Notes under the pieces: generated by a model
The model's database searches: none
The model's input: the letters and a program-made list of their open reading frames with translations, nothing else
What the model was told of the DNA's origin: nothing
Assembly: GCA_004321735.1 (NCBI GenBank)
Contig: SGZB01000010.1
Span: 1-35,400, forward strand
Reading direction: 5' to 3'
DNA: 35,400 bases
From: Flavobacteriales bacterium
GTDB taxonomy: Bacteria; Bacteroidota; Bacteroidia; Flavobacteriales; Flavobacteriaceae
Made by a program: the position numbers and the translations under genes
Part shown: positions 8,273-16,303 of the stretch, piece after piece
How positions within the stretch are numbered: position 1 is the first letter of the stretch
Layout: every line of letters begins with the position of its first letter

Positions 8273-9754
8273 ATGCGATATATAAATTTAGTTTTTCTTC
8301 TTCTTTTTACTGTTATTGGATTTTCTCAAAATCTTTATGACGCAATTAATTATTCTTTTGAAGAAGAGATTGGTAATGCTCGGTTTTTGTCAATGGGAAA
8401 TTCATTTGGAGCATTAGGTGGAAATTTATCTGCCATAAGTAAGAATCCGGCTGCAGGATCAGTTTTTGAACTTTCAAGATCTGGCGGTTCAATTATAATA
8501 GACAACAACAAAATTAAAAGCGATTTTAAAGGATCTGAAAATTCAGTAAATAACACAAATGCTTATTGGCAAGCTGGAATTATTTATGTTTTTAAAAATT
8601 ATGGTCAAGGAAAAATAAACAAGTTTTCTTTTGGAATTAATGCACAATCATACAACACTTACAATCAAGATTTTCTTGTAGAGGGAAGAAATAATAATTC
8701 AATTGATAGTTTTTTCTTGAACAATTCAGTTGGCATCAATGTAAATGATGTTAGTGTAAATAACAATGAAACAATTCAAAGTGTTTACAGGTGGCTCGGG
8801 AATAATTATGGTTATTCAGCTCAACAAACGTTCTTAGCCTACCAAGCATATCTTTTAAATTATGATGAGGACAAAAAACAATTCTACTCTTTGTCAAAGT
8901 TTAATGATGGTTTAAGTCAAAGAAATGAAATCTCATCAATAGGAACCAACAATAAAATTACATTGAATTTTTCTTCACTTTATAACAACAAATTACATTT
9001 TGGAATGAATCTAAATATTCATGAAATTACTATCGAATCAAGAAATAATTTTTTTGAAAATAATTATGATACTGACTCATTAGTAAATTACATAGATTTT
9101 AATAATGATTTATTTATTAAAGGAGGTGGATTTTCAGTTCAAATTGGATTAATTTACCTGATAAATAAATTTAGATTTGGCTTATCATACAACTCCCCAA
9201 CCTGGTACTCATTTGATGATGAATTATATCAAAAATTAGAAGTACAGTCCGAGGATTACAGTCCAGATATTATTGATCCAAACATTATTAATTATTATGA
9301 GTATAATTTTAGGTCACCAAGTAAAACCACTATATCACTTGCAACCGTTGTTAAAAATATGTTGGCCGTAAATTTAGATATTACATCAAAAAAATATTCT
9401 AATGGAAAATTTAGTTCTAATTCAAACGGAGCTTATGAAAGTGTTAATAATAACTTAAACAGAAGCTTGTCTGATGTTGTTGATTACAACATAGGAACAG
9501 AATTAAAATTAGGTATGTTAAGTTTAAGAGGGGGAATAATAAGAAAAAATAATCCATTGGACTCTGAAATTAGCCAGATTGAATCAACTACATTCGGTTT
9601 TGGATTAGAATTTGATAATTCAACTTTAGATTTTGGTTTTTCTGAAAGTAATATTCAAAAGAATCATCAACTATTTGATACTGGACTTACTGATTTTGCT
9701 GCATTAAGCAACAAAAGATTTAGATCTGTTATTACATACAATTTAATTTTTTAA
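8273..9754 (+). CDS. OmpP1/FadL-like outer membrane beta-barrel protein
   Basis: The 493-residue protein opens with a signal peptide (hydrophobic LVFLLLFTVIGFSQ, cleavage likely after the FSQ region) and then the family signature RFLSMGNSFGALGGNLSAIS followed by NPAAGSVF. Bacteroidota proteins with this N-terminus belong to the OmpP1/FadL/TodX transporter group and are often annotated as hemin receptor; FadL-type barrels take up hydrophobic molecules. The rest is a run of alternating-polarity segments consistent with beta strands, ending in phenylalanine as outer membrane barrels often do. The ATG overlaps nothing and begins directly after the lipoprotein stop. The substrate cannot be deduced here, and the hemin label should not be taken literally. 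Confidence 0.85.
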   Translation: MRYINLVFLLLFTVIGFSQNLYDAINYSFEEEIGNARFLSMGNSFGALGGNLSAISKNPAAGSVFELSRSGGSIIIDNNKIKSDFKGSENSVNNTNAYWQAGIIYVFKNYGQGKINKFSFGINAQSYNTYNQDFLVEGRNNNSIDSFFLNNSVGINVNDVSVNNNETIQSVYRWLGNNYGYSAQQTFLAYQAYLLNYDEDKKQFYSLSKFNDGLSQRNEISSIGTNNKITLNFSSLYNNKLHFGMNLNIHEITIESRNNFFENNYDTDSLVNYIDFNNDLFIKGGGFSVQIGLIYLINKFRFGLSYNSPTWYSFDDELYQKLEVQSEDYSPDIIDPNIINYYEYNFRSPSKTTISLATVVKNMLAVNLDITSKKYSNGKFSSNSNGAYESVNNNLNRSLSDVVDYNIGTELKLGMLSLRGGIIRKNNPLDSEISQIESTTFGFGLEFDNSTLDFGFSESNIQKNHQLFDTGLTDFAALSNKRFRSVITYNLIF

Positions 9755-9759
9755 ATATA

Positions 9760-9767
9760 TATCTTTG
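9760..9767 (+). promoter_or_regulatory. Bacteroidota -7 element upstream of folE
   Basis: TATCTTTG matches TAnnTTTG and lies 10 bases before the folE ATG, implying a leader of only about 7 nucleotides. No clear TTG is seen at -33. It probably drives the nine-gene run that follows. Confidence 0.55.
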
Positions 9768-9777
9768 CAATACAATT

Positions 9778-10458
9778 ATGAAATACAATAAATTTCTTGA
9801 AGATTTTGACCTTATAGAATCAGATCATAAAAAATTCTCAATTGAAACACCGTTAAGAGAAGATGCTTTTGAACTTTCAGATCAAGAAAAAATAGATTTA
9901 ATAAAAAAGAATGTAGGCGAAATACTCCATACTCTTGGTATGGACATGACTGATGACAGCCTTAAAGGAACGCCTTTAAGAGTTGCAAAAGCATATGTTA
10001 ATGAAATATTTGGAGGTCTTAATCCTAAAAATTTACCAAAAGGTTCTACGTTTGATAATAAATATAAATACAAAGAAATGTTAGTTGAAAAAAACATAAC
10101 TGTTTTTTCAACTTGTGAACATCATTTATTACCAATATATGGAAAAGCTCATGTTGCTTATTTTTCCAATGGAAATGTTATTGGGCTTTCGAAAATGAAT
10201 AGAATTGTTGACTATTATGCCAGAAGACCACAAGTACAAGAAAGATTGAATATTCAAATTGTTAGAAAATTACAAGATTTTCTAGACACAGAGGATGTAG
10301 CTTGTGTTATAGATGCAAAACATATGTGTGTTAATTCAAGAGGGATTAGACACATTGATTGCAGTACAGTAACTGGTGAATTTGGTGGTAAATTCAAGGA
10401 CAAATCAATAAAAAGAGAATTTTTAGATTATATTCGTTCTGATAGCCAATTAAAATAA
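9778..10458 (+). CDS. folE: GTP cyclohydrolase I
   Basis: The 226-residue enzyme converts GTP to 7,8-dihydroneopterin triphosphate, the first step toward tetrahydrofolate and, by another branch, queuosine precursors. Zinc ligands are visible as Cys113 and His116 in STCEHH and Cys184 in KHMCVNSRG. Other conserved blocks are GTPLRVAKAYVNEIF, LPIYGKAHVAYF, GLSKMNRIVDYYARRPQVQE and IRHIDCSTVTG. Length is typical. It heads the operon-like run to rplT, with cysS starting 2 bases after its stop. The presence of tgt in the same window fits a queuosine-making cell, though no other queuosine gene is seen here. Confidence 0.97.
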   Translation: MKYNKFLEDFDLIESDHKKFSIETPLREDAFELSDQEKIDLIKKNVGEILHTLGMDMTDDSLKGTPLRVAKAYVNEIFGGLNPKNLPKGSTFDNKYKYKEMLVEKNITVFSTCEHHLLPIYGKAHVAYFSNGNVIGLSKMNRIVDYYARRPQVQERLNIQIVRKLQDFLDTEDVACVIDAKHMCVNSRGIRHIDCSTVTGEFGGKFKDKSIKREFLDYIRSDSQLK

Positions 10459-10460
10459 TA

Positions 10461-11900
10461 ATGTCAGCTTACAAGCAGCAACTAAAAATATACAACTCGT
10501 TATCATCCAAAAAAGAAGTATTTAAGTCTATAAATAAAGACCTAGTTGGAATGTATGTTTGTGGACCAACTGTCTATAACACTGTTCATCTAGGTAATTG
10601 TAGAACCTTTATTTCCTTTGATCTAATATTTAGATATTTGAAGCATTTGGGATACAATGTAAGGTATGTAAGAAATATTACTGATGTAGGTCATCTTGAA
10701 GAAAATGAAGAAGATGATAAGATTTTGAAAAGAGCTCAGATTGAAAAAATCGAACCCATGGAAGTTGTTCAAAAGTACACTAATGAATTTCACTTGATAC
10801 TCGATAAGTTCAATTTAAAAAAACCAAATATTGAACCTAGTGCGTCAGGTCATATAATTGAACAAATTGAAATGATTCAAGAGATTATTGATGCTGGATA
10901 TGCGTATGAGAAGAATGGTTCTGTATATTTTGATACTATAACTTATAATAAGAATAATAATTACGGAGTTTTAAGTAATAGAGATCTTGTACATGTTGTT
11001 AACGAATCTAGAGAGTTGGAAGGGACAACTGAAAAAAATAATCAACAAGATTTTGCTCTTTGGAAAAAAGCAAATAAAAAACATCTTATGAGATGGAACT
11101 CGCCATGGAGTTATGGATTTCCTGGATGGCATCTTGAATGTTCTGCAATGAGCAAAAAATATCTAGGAGAAAAATTTGATATTCATGGAGGTGGTTTAGA
11201 TTTAAAATTTCCTCATCATGACTGTGAAATTGCTCAATGTAAATCTTTAAGTAATGAAATTCCTGCGAATTATTGGCTTCATACCAATATGTTGACACTA
11301 AACGGCAAAAAAATGTCTAAATCAACTGGTAATTCCGTATTACCTTTTGAAATTTTTAATGGCTCAAATAAAATTTTTTCAAAGAGTTATTCTCCGATGG
11401 TACTTAAATTCTTTATTTTTCAGGCTCACTACAGAAATACTATTGACCTTTCAGATGAAGCCTTAAAAGCTTCTGAAAAAGCATATGAAAAAATTAAAAC
11501 AATCCCCATTGAGTTAAACTCAATTATACCTGGGAATGAAAACGATTGTGATGCTGAATTATGGATTAAAAATTGTTACAATTCTTTGAATGATGATTTT
11601 AATTCTCCAAAATTGATTGCTGAGTTTTTCAACTTGTATAAAAATATTCAAGAGATTAAAAGTAAAAGTAAAAGCATTGATTCCACTAATCTTAAGAAGT
11701 TTCAAGAATACTTTTCAATTTTCTACACAGATATTTTAGGTTTTGATGATGAAAAATCTGAAAAAAATCAATTAGATGAAGTCCTTGATATTTTGTTAGA
11801 AATTAGAGATAATGAAAGAGATAAAAAAAACTATGAAGTTTCGGATTTGATAAGAGACAAACTCTCAAAACTTGGGATCAATATCAATGATAAACAATGA
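10461..11900 (+). CDS. cysS: Cysteinyl-tRNA synthetase
   Basis: The 479-residue class I synthetase charges tRNA-Cys. It shows the zinc cysteine and ATP-binding HIGH-type motif in MYVCGPTVYNTVHLGN (Cys34, HLGN 43-46), the GWHLECSAMS zinc-site block, the HHDCEIAQ region and the KMSKS loop in LNGKKMSKSTGN. The C-terminal helical anticodon-binding part is present. The gene begins 2 bases after folE and its stop overlaps the yidD start in an ATGA junction, indicating translational coupling. Confidence 0.97.
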   Translation: MSAYKQQLKIYNSLSSKKEVFKSINKDLVGMYVCGPTVYNTVHLGNCRTFISFDLIFRYLKHLGYNVRYVRNITDVGHLEENEEDDKILKRAQIEKIEPMEVVQKYTNEFHLILDKFNLKKPNIEPSASGHIIEQIEMIQEIIDAGYAYEKNGSVYFDTITYNKNNNYGVLSNRDLVHVVNESRELEGTTEKNNQQDFALWKKANKKHLMRWNSPWSYGFPGWHLECSAMSKKYLGEKFDIHGGGLDLKFPHHDCEIAQCKSLSNEIPANYWLHTNMLTLNGKKMSKSTGNSVLPFEIFNGSNKIFSKSYSPMVLKFFIFQAHYRNTIDLSDEALKASEKAYEKIKTIPIELNSIIPGNENDCDAELWIKNCYNSLNDDFNSPKLIAEFFNLYKNIQEIKSKSKSIDSTNLKKFQEYFSIFYTDILGFDDEKSEKNQLDEVLDILLEIRDNERDKKNYEVSDLIRDKLSKLGININDKQ

Positions 11901-12133
11901 GAGGGATTTTAATATTTCCATTTGTTTTTTTAATTAAAATTTATCAATTTTTAATTTCTCCCATAATAGGTAAAAATTGCAGGTTTAATCCAACCTGCTC
12001 TAATTACGCTTTGGAAGCGCTAAAAAAACATGGACTTATTTTAGGAATGTACTACTCAATAATAAGAATTTCAAAATGTCATCCATGGGGAGGTTCAGGT
12101 CATGATCCTGTCCCAAGTAAAAAATTAAAGTAA
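11897..12133 (+). CDS. yidD: Membrane protein insertion efficiency factor YidD
   Basis: The 78-residue protein has the whole YidD signature: a hydrophobic N-terminal helix (FPFVFLIKIYQFLISP), then NCRFNPTCSNYALEAL with two cysteines, HGLILGMYYSIIRISKCHPW and the end GGSGHDPVP. YidD is a small membrane-associated protein that assists YidC-dependent insertion of inner membrane proteins. Here it is not next to yidC or rnpA but sits between cysS and lgt. It overlaps cysS by 4 bases and abuts lgt. Confidence 0.96.
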   Translation: MRGILIFPFVFLIKIYQFLISPIIGKNCRFNPTCSNYALEALKKHGLILGMYYSIIRISKCHPWGGSGHDPVPSKKLK

Positions 12134-12967
12134 ATGAATGATTTAATAATAGAATGGTCTCCTAACGTAAAAGCAATCTCAATAGGGCCGATTGCAATTC
12201 ATTGGTATAGCTTAATGTTTTTATTAGCTTTCTACATAGGATTTAAAATAATGAAAAAAATATATGTTAAAGAAAATAAAGATATAGCACTATTGGATCC
12301 TTTTCTAGTTCATATGGTGGTTGGTACAATCGTTGGAGCCAGATTAGGAGAAGTATTCTTTTACAACTGGGATTATTTTCAAAATAATCTTCTAGAAATT
12401 TTTCTTCCTTTTAAGATAGATAGCTCAGGATGGGAATTTATAGGATTTAGAGGTTTATCTAGTCATGGAGCTACAGTTGGAATTATTATATCTATAATTT
12501 TATATAAGATTCGGTACAAATATGATTCAGTTCTTTGGATTTTTGACAGAATCGTAATTGCTGTTGCTTTAGGTGGAATGTTTGTAAGAATAGGTAATTT
12601 TTTCAACTCTGAAATTGTTGGAAAATATACTAATTCAGATTTTGGCGTTATTTTTTTAAACAGATCTGAAGTTCTACCAAGACACCCTGCACAGTTGTAC
12701 GAAGCATTTGGCTATTTACTTCTATTTATTCTTTTAATAATTGTATACAACAAAACCAAGCTTAGTCAAAATAAAGGTTTCGTTTTTGGTCTCTTTCTAA
12801 GTATATTATTTGGAATTAGATTTATTGTAGAGTATGTTAAAGAAAGTCAAGGTGGCATTGAAGAAGCATTAGGTATTTTTTCAACTGGTCAATGGCTAAG
12901 TATTCCATTTATTTTAATTGGATTATCACTGATGACTCTAGGCTTAAAAAATAAATATAATGGATAA
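12134..12967 (+). CDS. lgt: Prolipoprotein diacylglyceryl transferase
   Basis: The 277-residue multi-pass membrane enzyme moves diacylglycerol from phosphatidylglycerol to the lipobox cysteine of prolipoproteins, the first step of lipoprotein maturation. Signature parts are the N-terminal IHWYSLMFLLAFYIGF, GARLGEVFFYNW, the conserved GLSSHGATVG and RIGNFFNSEIVGK, and RHPAQLYEA. About seven hydrophobic segments are visible. It starts one base after the yidD stop and overlaps the next gene by 8 bases. Its products would include the lipoproteins at 6977 and 24598 in this window. Confidence 0.96.
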   Translation: MNDLIIEWSPNVKAISIGPIAIHWYSLMFLLAFYIGFKIMKKIYVKENKDIALLDPFLVHMVVGTIVGARLGEVFFYNWDYFQNNLLEIFLPFKIDSSGWEFIGFRGLSSHGATVGIIISIILYKIRYKYDSVLWIFDRIVIAVALGGMFVRIGNFFNSEIVGKYTNSDFGVIFLNRSEVLPRHPAQLYEAFGYLLLFILLIIVYNKTKLSQNKGFVFGLFLSILFGIRFIVEYVKESQGGIEEALGIFSTGQWLSIPFILIGLSLMTLGLKNKYNG

Positions 12968-13181
12968 AAATTATTTAAGCATTGGCTTTAAAAGGCTTCT
13001 TATAAGTCTTTTTTTAATGTTTTTAGGTCCTACAATCTTGTTTCAAGCATTTAAGAACGAGTCTCACGAATGGTATTATTATGTTTTGATTGTTGGATTA
13101 ATTTTATGTTTATGTGCAATTTTAGCTCTTTACTCAGGTATTATGTCCATTATTAAACATATTTTTGAAAAAGATTTATAG
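12960..13181 (+). CDS. Small two-helix membrane protein (DUF6095-like)
   Basis: The 73-residue protein has two hydrophobic segments (about 13-29 and 40-62) separated by a short polar stretch NESHEWYYY, with basic ends. The arrangement and the GPTILFQAF block recall a small Flavobacteriia family that I remember as DUF6095, whose function is unknown; I cannot confirm the match. It overlaps lgt by 8 bases and is 3 bases ahead of thrS, so it is an integral member of the operon-like run. Confidence 0.7.
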   Translation: MDKNYLSIGFKRLLISLFLMFLGPTILFQAFKNESHEWYYYVLIVGLILCLCAILALYSGIMSIIKHIFEKDL

Positions 13182-13184
13182 AAG

Positions 13185-15116
13185 ATGATTAACATTACTT
13201 TTCCAGATAATTCAGTTAGAAAATATGAAAAAGGAATTACTCCCTATGAAATTGCTAAATCTATAAGTAACTCCTTAGCAAGAGAAGTCTTAAGCGCTTC
13301 ACATGATGGTGAAATTATTGAAGTTCATAAGAGTATAGAAAATGATGGGTTAATTAAATTTTTTAAATGGGATGACAAAGAAGGAAAAGCAGCATTTTGG
13401 CATTCAACAGCTCACGTTTTAGCTCAAGTTATTTTAGAAATTTATCCTCATTCAAAATTAACAATAGGCCCTGCAATCGAATCAGGTTTTTATTATGATG
13501 TAGATTTTGGAGATCATAGTTTTTCAGAAAATGATTTTGAAAAAATTGAAAAAAGGATTCTGGAAATTTCAAAAGAAAATCATGAGTTTAAACTAAGAGA
13601 ACTATCAAAAAAAGATGCTCTAAATTATTATAAAATAAATAAGAACAAATACAAATCAGAACTAATTGAAAATTTAGAGGGTAAAATTACATTTTGCGAT
13701 CATTCAAACTTTACTGATTTGTGTAAAGGAGGGCATCTTCCTAATACTGGGTTTATAAAATCAGTTAAACTATTAAATGTAGCTGGAGCATACTGGAGAG
13801 GTGATGAAAACAACAAACAATTAACAAGGATTTATGGAATTTCCTTTCCAAAACAAAAACTACTTAATGAACACCTTGAAATGGTGGAAAAAGCTAAAAA
13901 AAGAGATCACAGAGTTCTTGGAAAAAAGTTAAATCTTTTTACGTTTTCAGAAAAAGTTGGTCAAGGACTTCCATTATGGTTACCAGAGGGAGCTGAACTA
14001 AGGAACAGACTTGAAAATTTTCTGAAAAAAGCACAAAAAGAAGCTGGATATGAAATGGTAGTTTCACCACACATTGGTAGTAAAAAACTATATGAAACAT
14101 CTGGTCACTATGAAAAATATGGTGAAGACAGCTTTCAACCAATAAAAACTCCAAACGATAACGAAGAGTTTTTATTAAAGCCTATGAATTGCCCTCATCA
14201 TTGTGAAATTTATAATTCTCAACAATGGAGCTATAGGGACTTACCAAAAAGATTTGCAGAATTCGGTACAGTCTATAGGTACGAACAAAGTGGTGAATTA
14301 CATGGACTAACTCGTGTAAGAGGTTTTACTCAAGATGATGCTCACATATTTTGTACTCAAGAACAACTGATTTCTGAATTCAAAAATGTAATTGATTTAG
14401 TTCTTTATGTTTTTAAATCACTTGGATTTGAAAATTTTACAGCACAAATTTCTCTTAGAGATAATGAAAATAGTGACAAATATATTGGCAGTGATGATAA
14501 ATGGAATGAAGCTGAAAAAGCAATAGTTGATGCCACAAAGGAAAAAGGATTAAAATATAGAATTGAACATGGTGAAGCTGCTTTCTATGGACCTAAGCTA
14601 GATTTTATGGTGAAAGATGCTCTTAATCGTGAATGGCAACTTGGAACGATTCAAGTGGATTATAACTTACCTGAAAGATTTGATTTAACATTTAAAAATG
14701 AAAAAAATGAAAATTCCAGACCTGTAATGATTCACAGAGCACCTTTTGGTAGTTTAGAAAGATTTGTTGCTATTTTAATTGAACATACTGGAGGTAATTT
14801 CCCCTTATGGTTAATTTCAAAACAAATTGTTTTAATTGCTGTTGGAGGAAATCATGAAAATTACACTGAAAAAGTTTCAAAATTATTAGAAAAGTCCGAA
14901 ATTCGCGCAACTTACGATATTAGAAACGAGACAGTTGGAAAGAAGATTCGTGATGCAGAACAAATGAAAATACCATTTATGGGAATTATTGGTGATAAAG
15001 AAATTGAAAATGAAATAATTTCAGTAAGAGCTCATGGTGGTAAGATAATTGGTGAAATGAAAATCAATAAATTAGTTGATTACATTAAAAAAGAAGAAAA
15101 AGAATCATATAATTAA
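13185..15116 (+). CDS. thrS: Threonyl-tRNA synthetase
   Basis: The 643-residue protein has the full bacterial layout: N-terminal TGS domain (1-60), the editing domain with HSTAHVLAQ and the [19 protein letters not shown] block, the class II catalytic core and a C-terminal anticodon-binding domain. The zinc ligands of the active site are visible in [18 protein letters not shown] and MIHRAPFGS. It charges tRNA-Thr. The start ATG follows the stop of the small membrane gene by 3 bases, and infC follows 11 bases after its stop, the common thrS-infC-rpmI-rplT order. Confidence 0.97.
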   Translation: MINITFPDNSVRKYEKGITPYEIAKSISNSLAREVLSASHDGEIIEVHKSIENDGLIKFFKWDDKEGKAAFWHSTAHVLAQVILEIYPHSKLTIGPAIESGFYYDVDFGDHSFSENDFEKIEKRILEISKENHEFKLRELSKKDALNYYKINKNKYKSELIENLEGKITFCDHSNFTDLCKGGHLPNTGFIKSVKLLNVAGAYWRGDENNKQLTRIYGISFPKQKLLNEHLEMVEKAKKRDHRVLGKKLNLFTFSEKVGQGLPLWLPEGAELRNRLENFLKKAQKEAGYEMVVSPHIGSKKLYETSGHYEKYGEDSFQPIKTPNDNEEFLLKPMNCPHHCEIYNSQQWSYRDLPKRFAEFGTVYRYEQSGELHGLTRVRGFTQDDAHIFCTQEQLISEFKNVIDLVLYVFKSLGFENFTAQISLRDNENSDKYIGSDDKWNEAEKAIVDATKEKGLKYRIEHGEAAFYGPKLDFMVKDALNREWQLGTIQVDYNLPERFDLTFKNEKNENSRPVMIHRAPFGSLERFVAILIEHTGGNFPLWLISKQIVLIAVGGNHENYTEKVSKLLEKSEIRATYDIRNETVGKKIRDAEQMKIPFMGIIGDKEIENEIISVRAHGGKIIGEMKINKLVDYIKKEEKESYN

Positions 15117-15127
15117 AATTTAAAGCT

Positions 15128-15688
15128 ATAGCACTTAGAAGAAAAAGAGGTAGAAGACCTGGAAGAGTAATAAAACAAAACCCTCACAAAACCAACGAGG
15201 AAATAACAGCTAGAGAAGTTCGATTAGTTGGGGATAATGTAGAAATAGGAATTTATCCAATTTCCAAAGCATTAGATATAGCAAAAAGTCTTGAAACAGA
15301 TCTTGTAGAAATCTCTCCAAAAGCCAATCCACCTGTTTGTAAAGTATTAGATTATAAAAAGTTTTTATATGATCAAAGAAAAAGAGAAAAGATACTAAAA
15401 GCTAAAACTCAAAAAGTAGTTGTAAAAGAAATCAGATTTGGTCCCCAGACGGACCAGCATGATTACGAGTTTAAGAAAAAACATGCAATAAAGTTTTTAG
15501 AAGATGGAGCTAAGTTAAAAGCTTTTGTATTTTTTAAAGGAAGATCAATAATTTTTAAAGAGCAAGGTCAAATATTGTTATTAAAATTAGCTCAAGAACT
15601 TGAAGAATATGGAAAAGTTGAGCAATTACCTAAGCTAGAAGGAAAAAAAATGATTATGTTTGTGAGCCCAAAAAAGACAAAAAAGTAA
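15128..15688 (+). CDS. infC: Translation initiation factor IF-3, probable AUA start
   Basis: This 186-residue gene has no ATG, GTG or TTG near its 5' end and is easily missed. The frame is open from 15113; reading from ATA at 15128 gives a basic N-terminus ([14 protein letters not shown] if ATA is read as Met). The IF-3 blocks follow: [61 protein letters not shown] and [17 protein letters not shown]-3 checks the start codon on the 30S subunit and discriminates against near-cognate codons; E. coli infC itself starts with AUU and is autoregulated in this way. ATA is the only near-cognate codon in the right place: the upstream in-frame codons are TTA, AAA, TTT, AAA and GCT. It lies 11 bases after thrS and 2 bases before rpmI. 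Confidence 0.92.
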   Translation: MALRRKRGRRPGRVIKQNPHKTNEEITAREVRLVGDNVEIGIYPISKALDIAKSLETDLVEISPKANPPVCKVLDYKKFLYDQRKREKILKAKTQKVVVKEIRFGPQTDQHDYEFKKKHAIKFLEDGAKLKAFVFFKGRSIIFKEQGQILLLKLAQELEEYGKVEQLPKLEGKKMIMFVSPKKTKK

Positions 15689-15690
15689 AA

Positions 15691-15888
15691 ATGAGTAAAC
15701 AGAAGACAAAATCTAGTGCAAAAAAAAGATTCAAGGTCACTGGAACTGGAAAGATTAAAAGAAAACATGCTTTTAAAAATCACATTCTAACTAAAAAATC
15801 TAAGAAAAGAAAACTTAAACTTACACATGATGGTTTGGTTAATGATAGTGATTTACCAAACATAAAAAAACAATTAAGATTAAAATAA
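15691..15888 (+). CDS. rpmI: 50S ribosomal protein L35
   Basis: The 65-residue basic protein reads [20 protein letters not shown] and continues [20 protein letters not shown]-like sequence, the standard bL35 pattern. It lies 2 bases after infC and 67 bases before rplT, in the conserved infC-rpmI-rplT order. Confidence 0.97.
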   Translation: MSKQKTKSSAKKRFKVTGTGKIKRKHAFKNHILTKKSKKRKLKLTHDGLVNDSDLPNIKKQLRLK

Positions 15889-15918
15889 GAATTTGTTAAA
15901 CAGGCAAAAGGTCCAAAG

Positions 15919-15957
15919 TTTATTAAAATAACACCCCAGCCAAAATTTTATTAAAAT
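15919..15957 (+). repeat. Short direct repeat in the rpmI-rplT spacer
   Basis: TTTATTAAAAT occurs at 15919-15929 and again at 15947-15957, each preceded by a CCAAA-type stretch, with copy starts 28 bases apart. The second copy ends in the rplT start codon. It may be a small local duplication or part of a translational control site. Confidence 0.5.
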
Positions 15958-16300
15958 GCCAAGATCAGTAAATACAGTAGCATCGAGACAAAAAAGAAAG
16001 AAAATTCTAAAAAAAGCGAAAGGTTATTTCGGAAGAAGAAAAAATGTTTACACAGTAGCTAAAAATGCTGTTGAGAAAGCATTATCTTATGCATACAGAG
16101 ATAGAAAAAATAGAAAAAGAGTTTTCAGATCTCTATGGATAACAAGAATTAATGCTGGTGCTAGAGAACATGGTTTAAGTTATTCTGAACTAATATCTAA
16201 ACTTAAGTCGAACAATATCTCAATTAATAGAAAAGTATTAGCAGACTTAGCAATGAATGATCCTAAAAAATTTGAGCAGATAATAAAGAACTTAAAATAA
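15956..16300 (+). CDS. rplT: 50S ribosomal protein L20
   Basis: The 114-residue protein matches bL20 throughout: [20 protein letters not shown], then [38 protein letters not shown] and a C-terminal [15 protein letters not shown]. It is an early 23S-rRNA assembly protein and in other bacteria represses its own operon by binding the mRNA. It ends the nine-gene plus-strand run, 3 bases before the convergent dnaB stop. Confidence 0.97.
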   Translation: MPRSVNTVASRQKRKKILKKAKGYFGRRKNVYTVAKNAVEKALSYAYRDRKNRKRVFRSLWITRINAGAREHGLSYSELISKLKSNNISINRKVLADLAMNDPKKFEQIIKNLK

Positions 16301-16303
16301 AAG

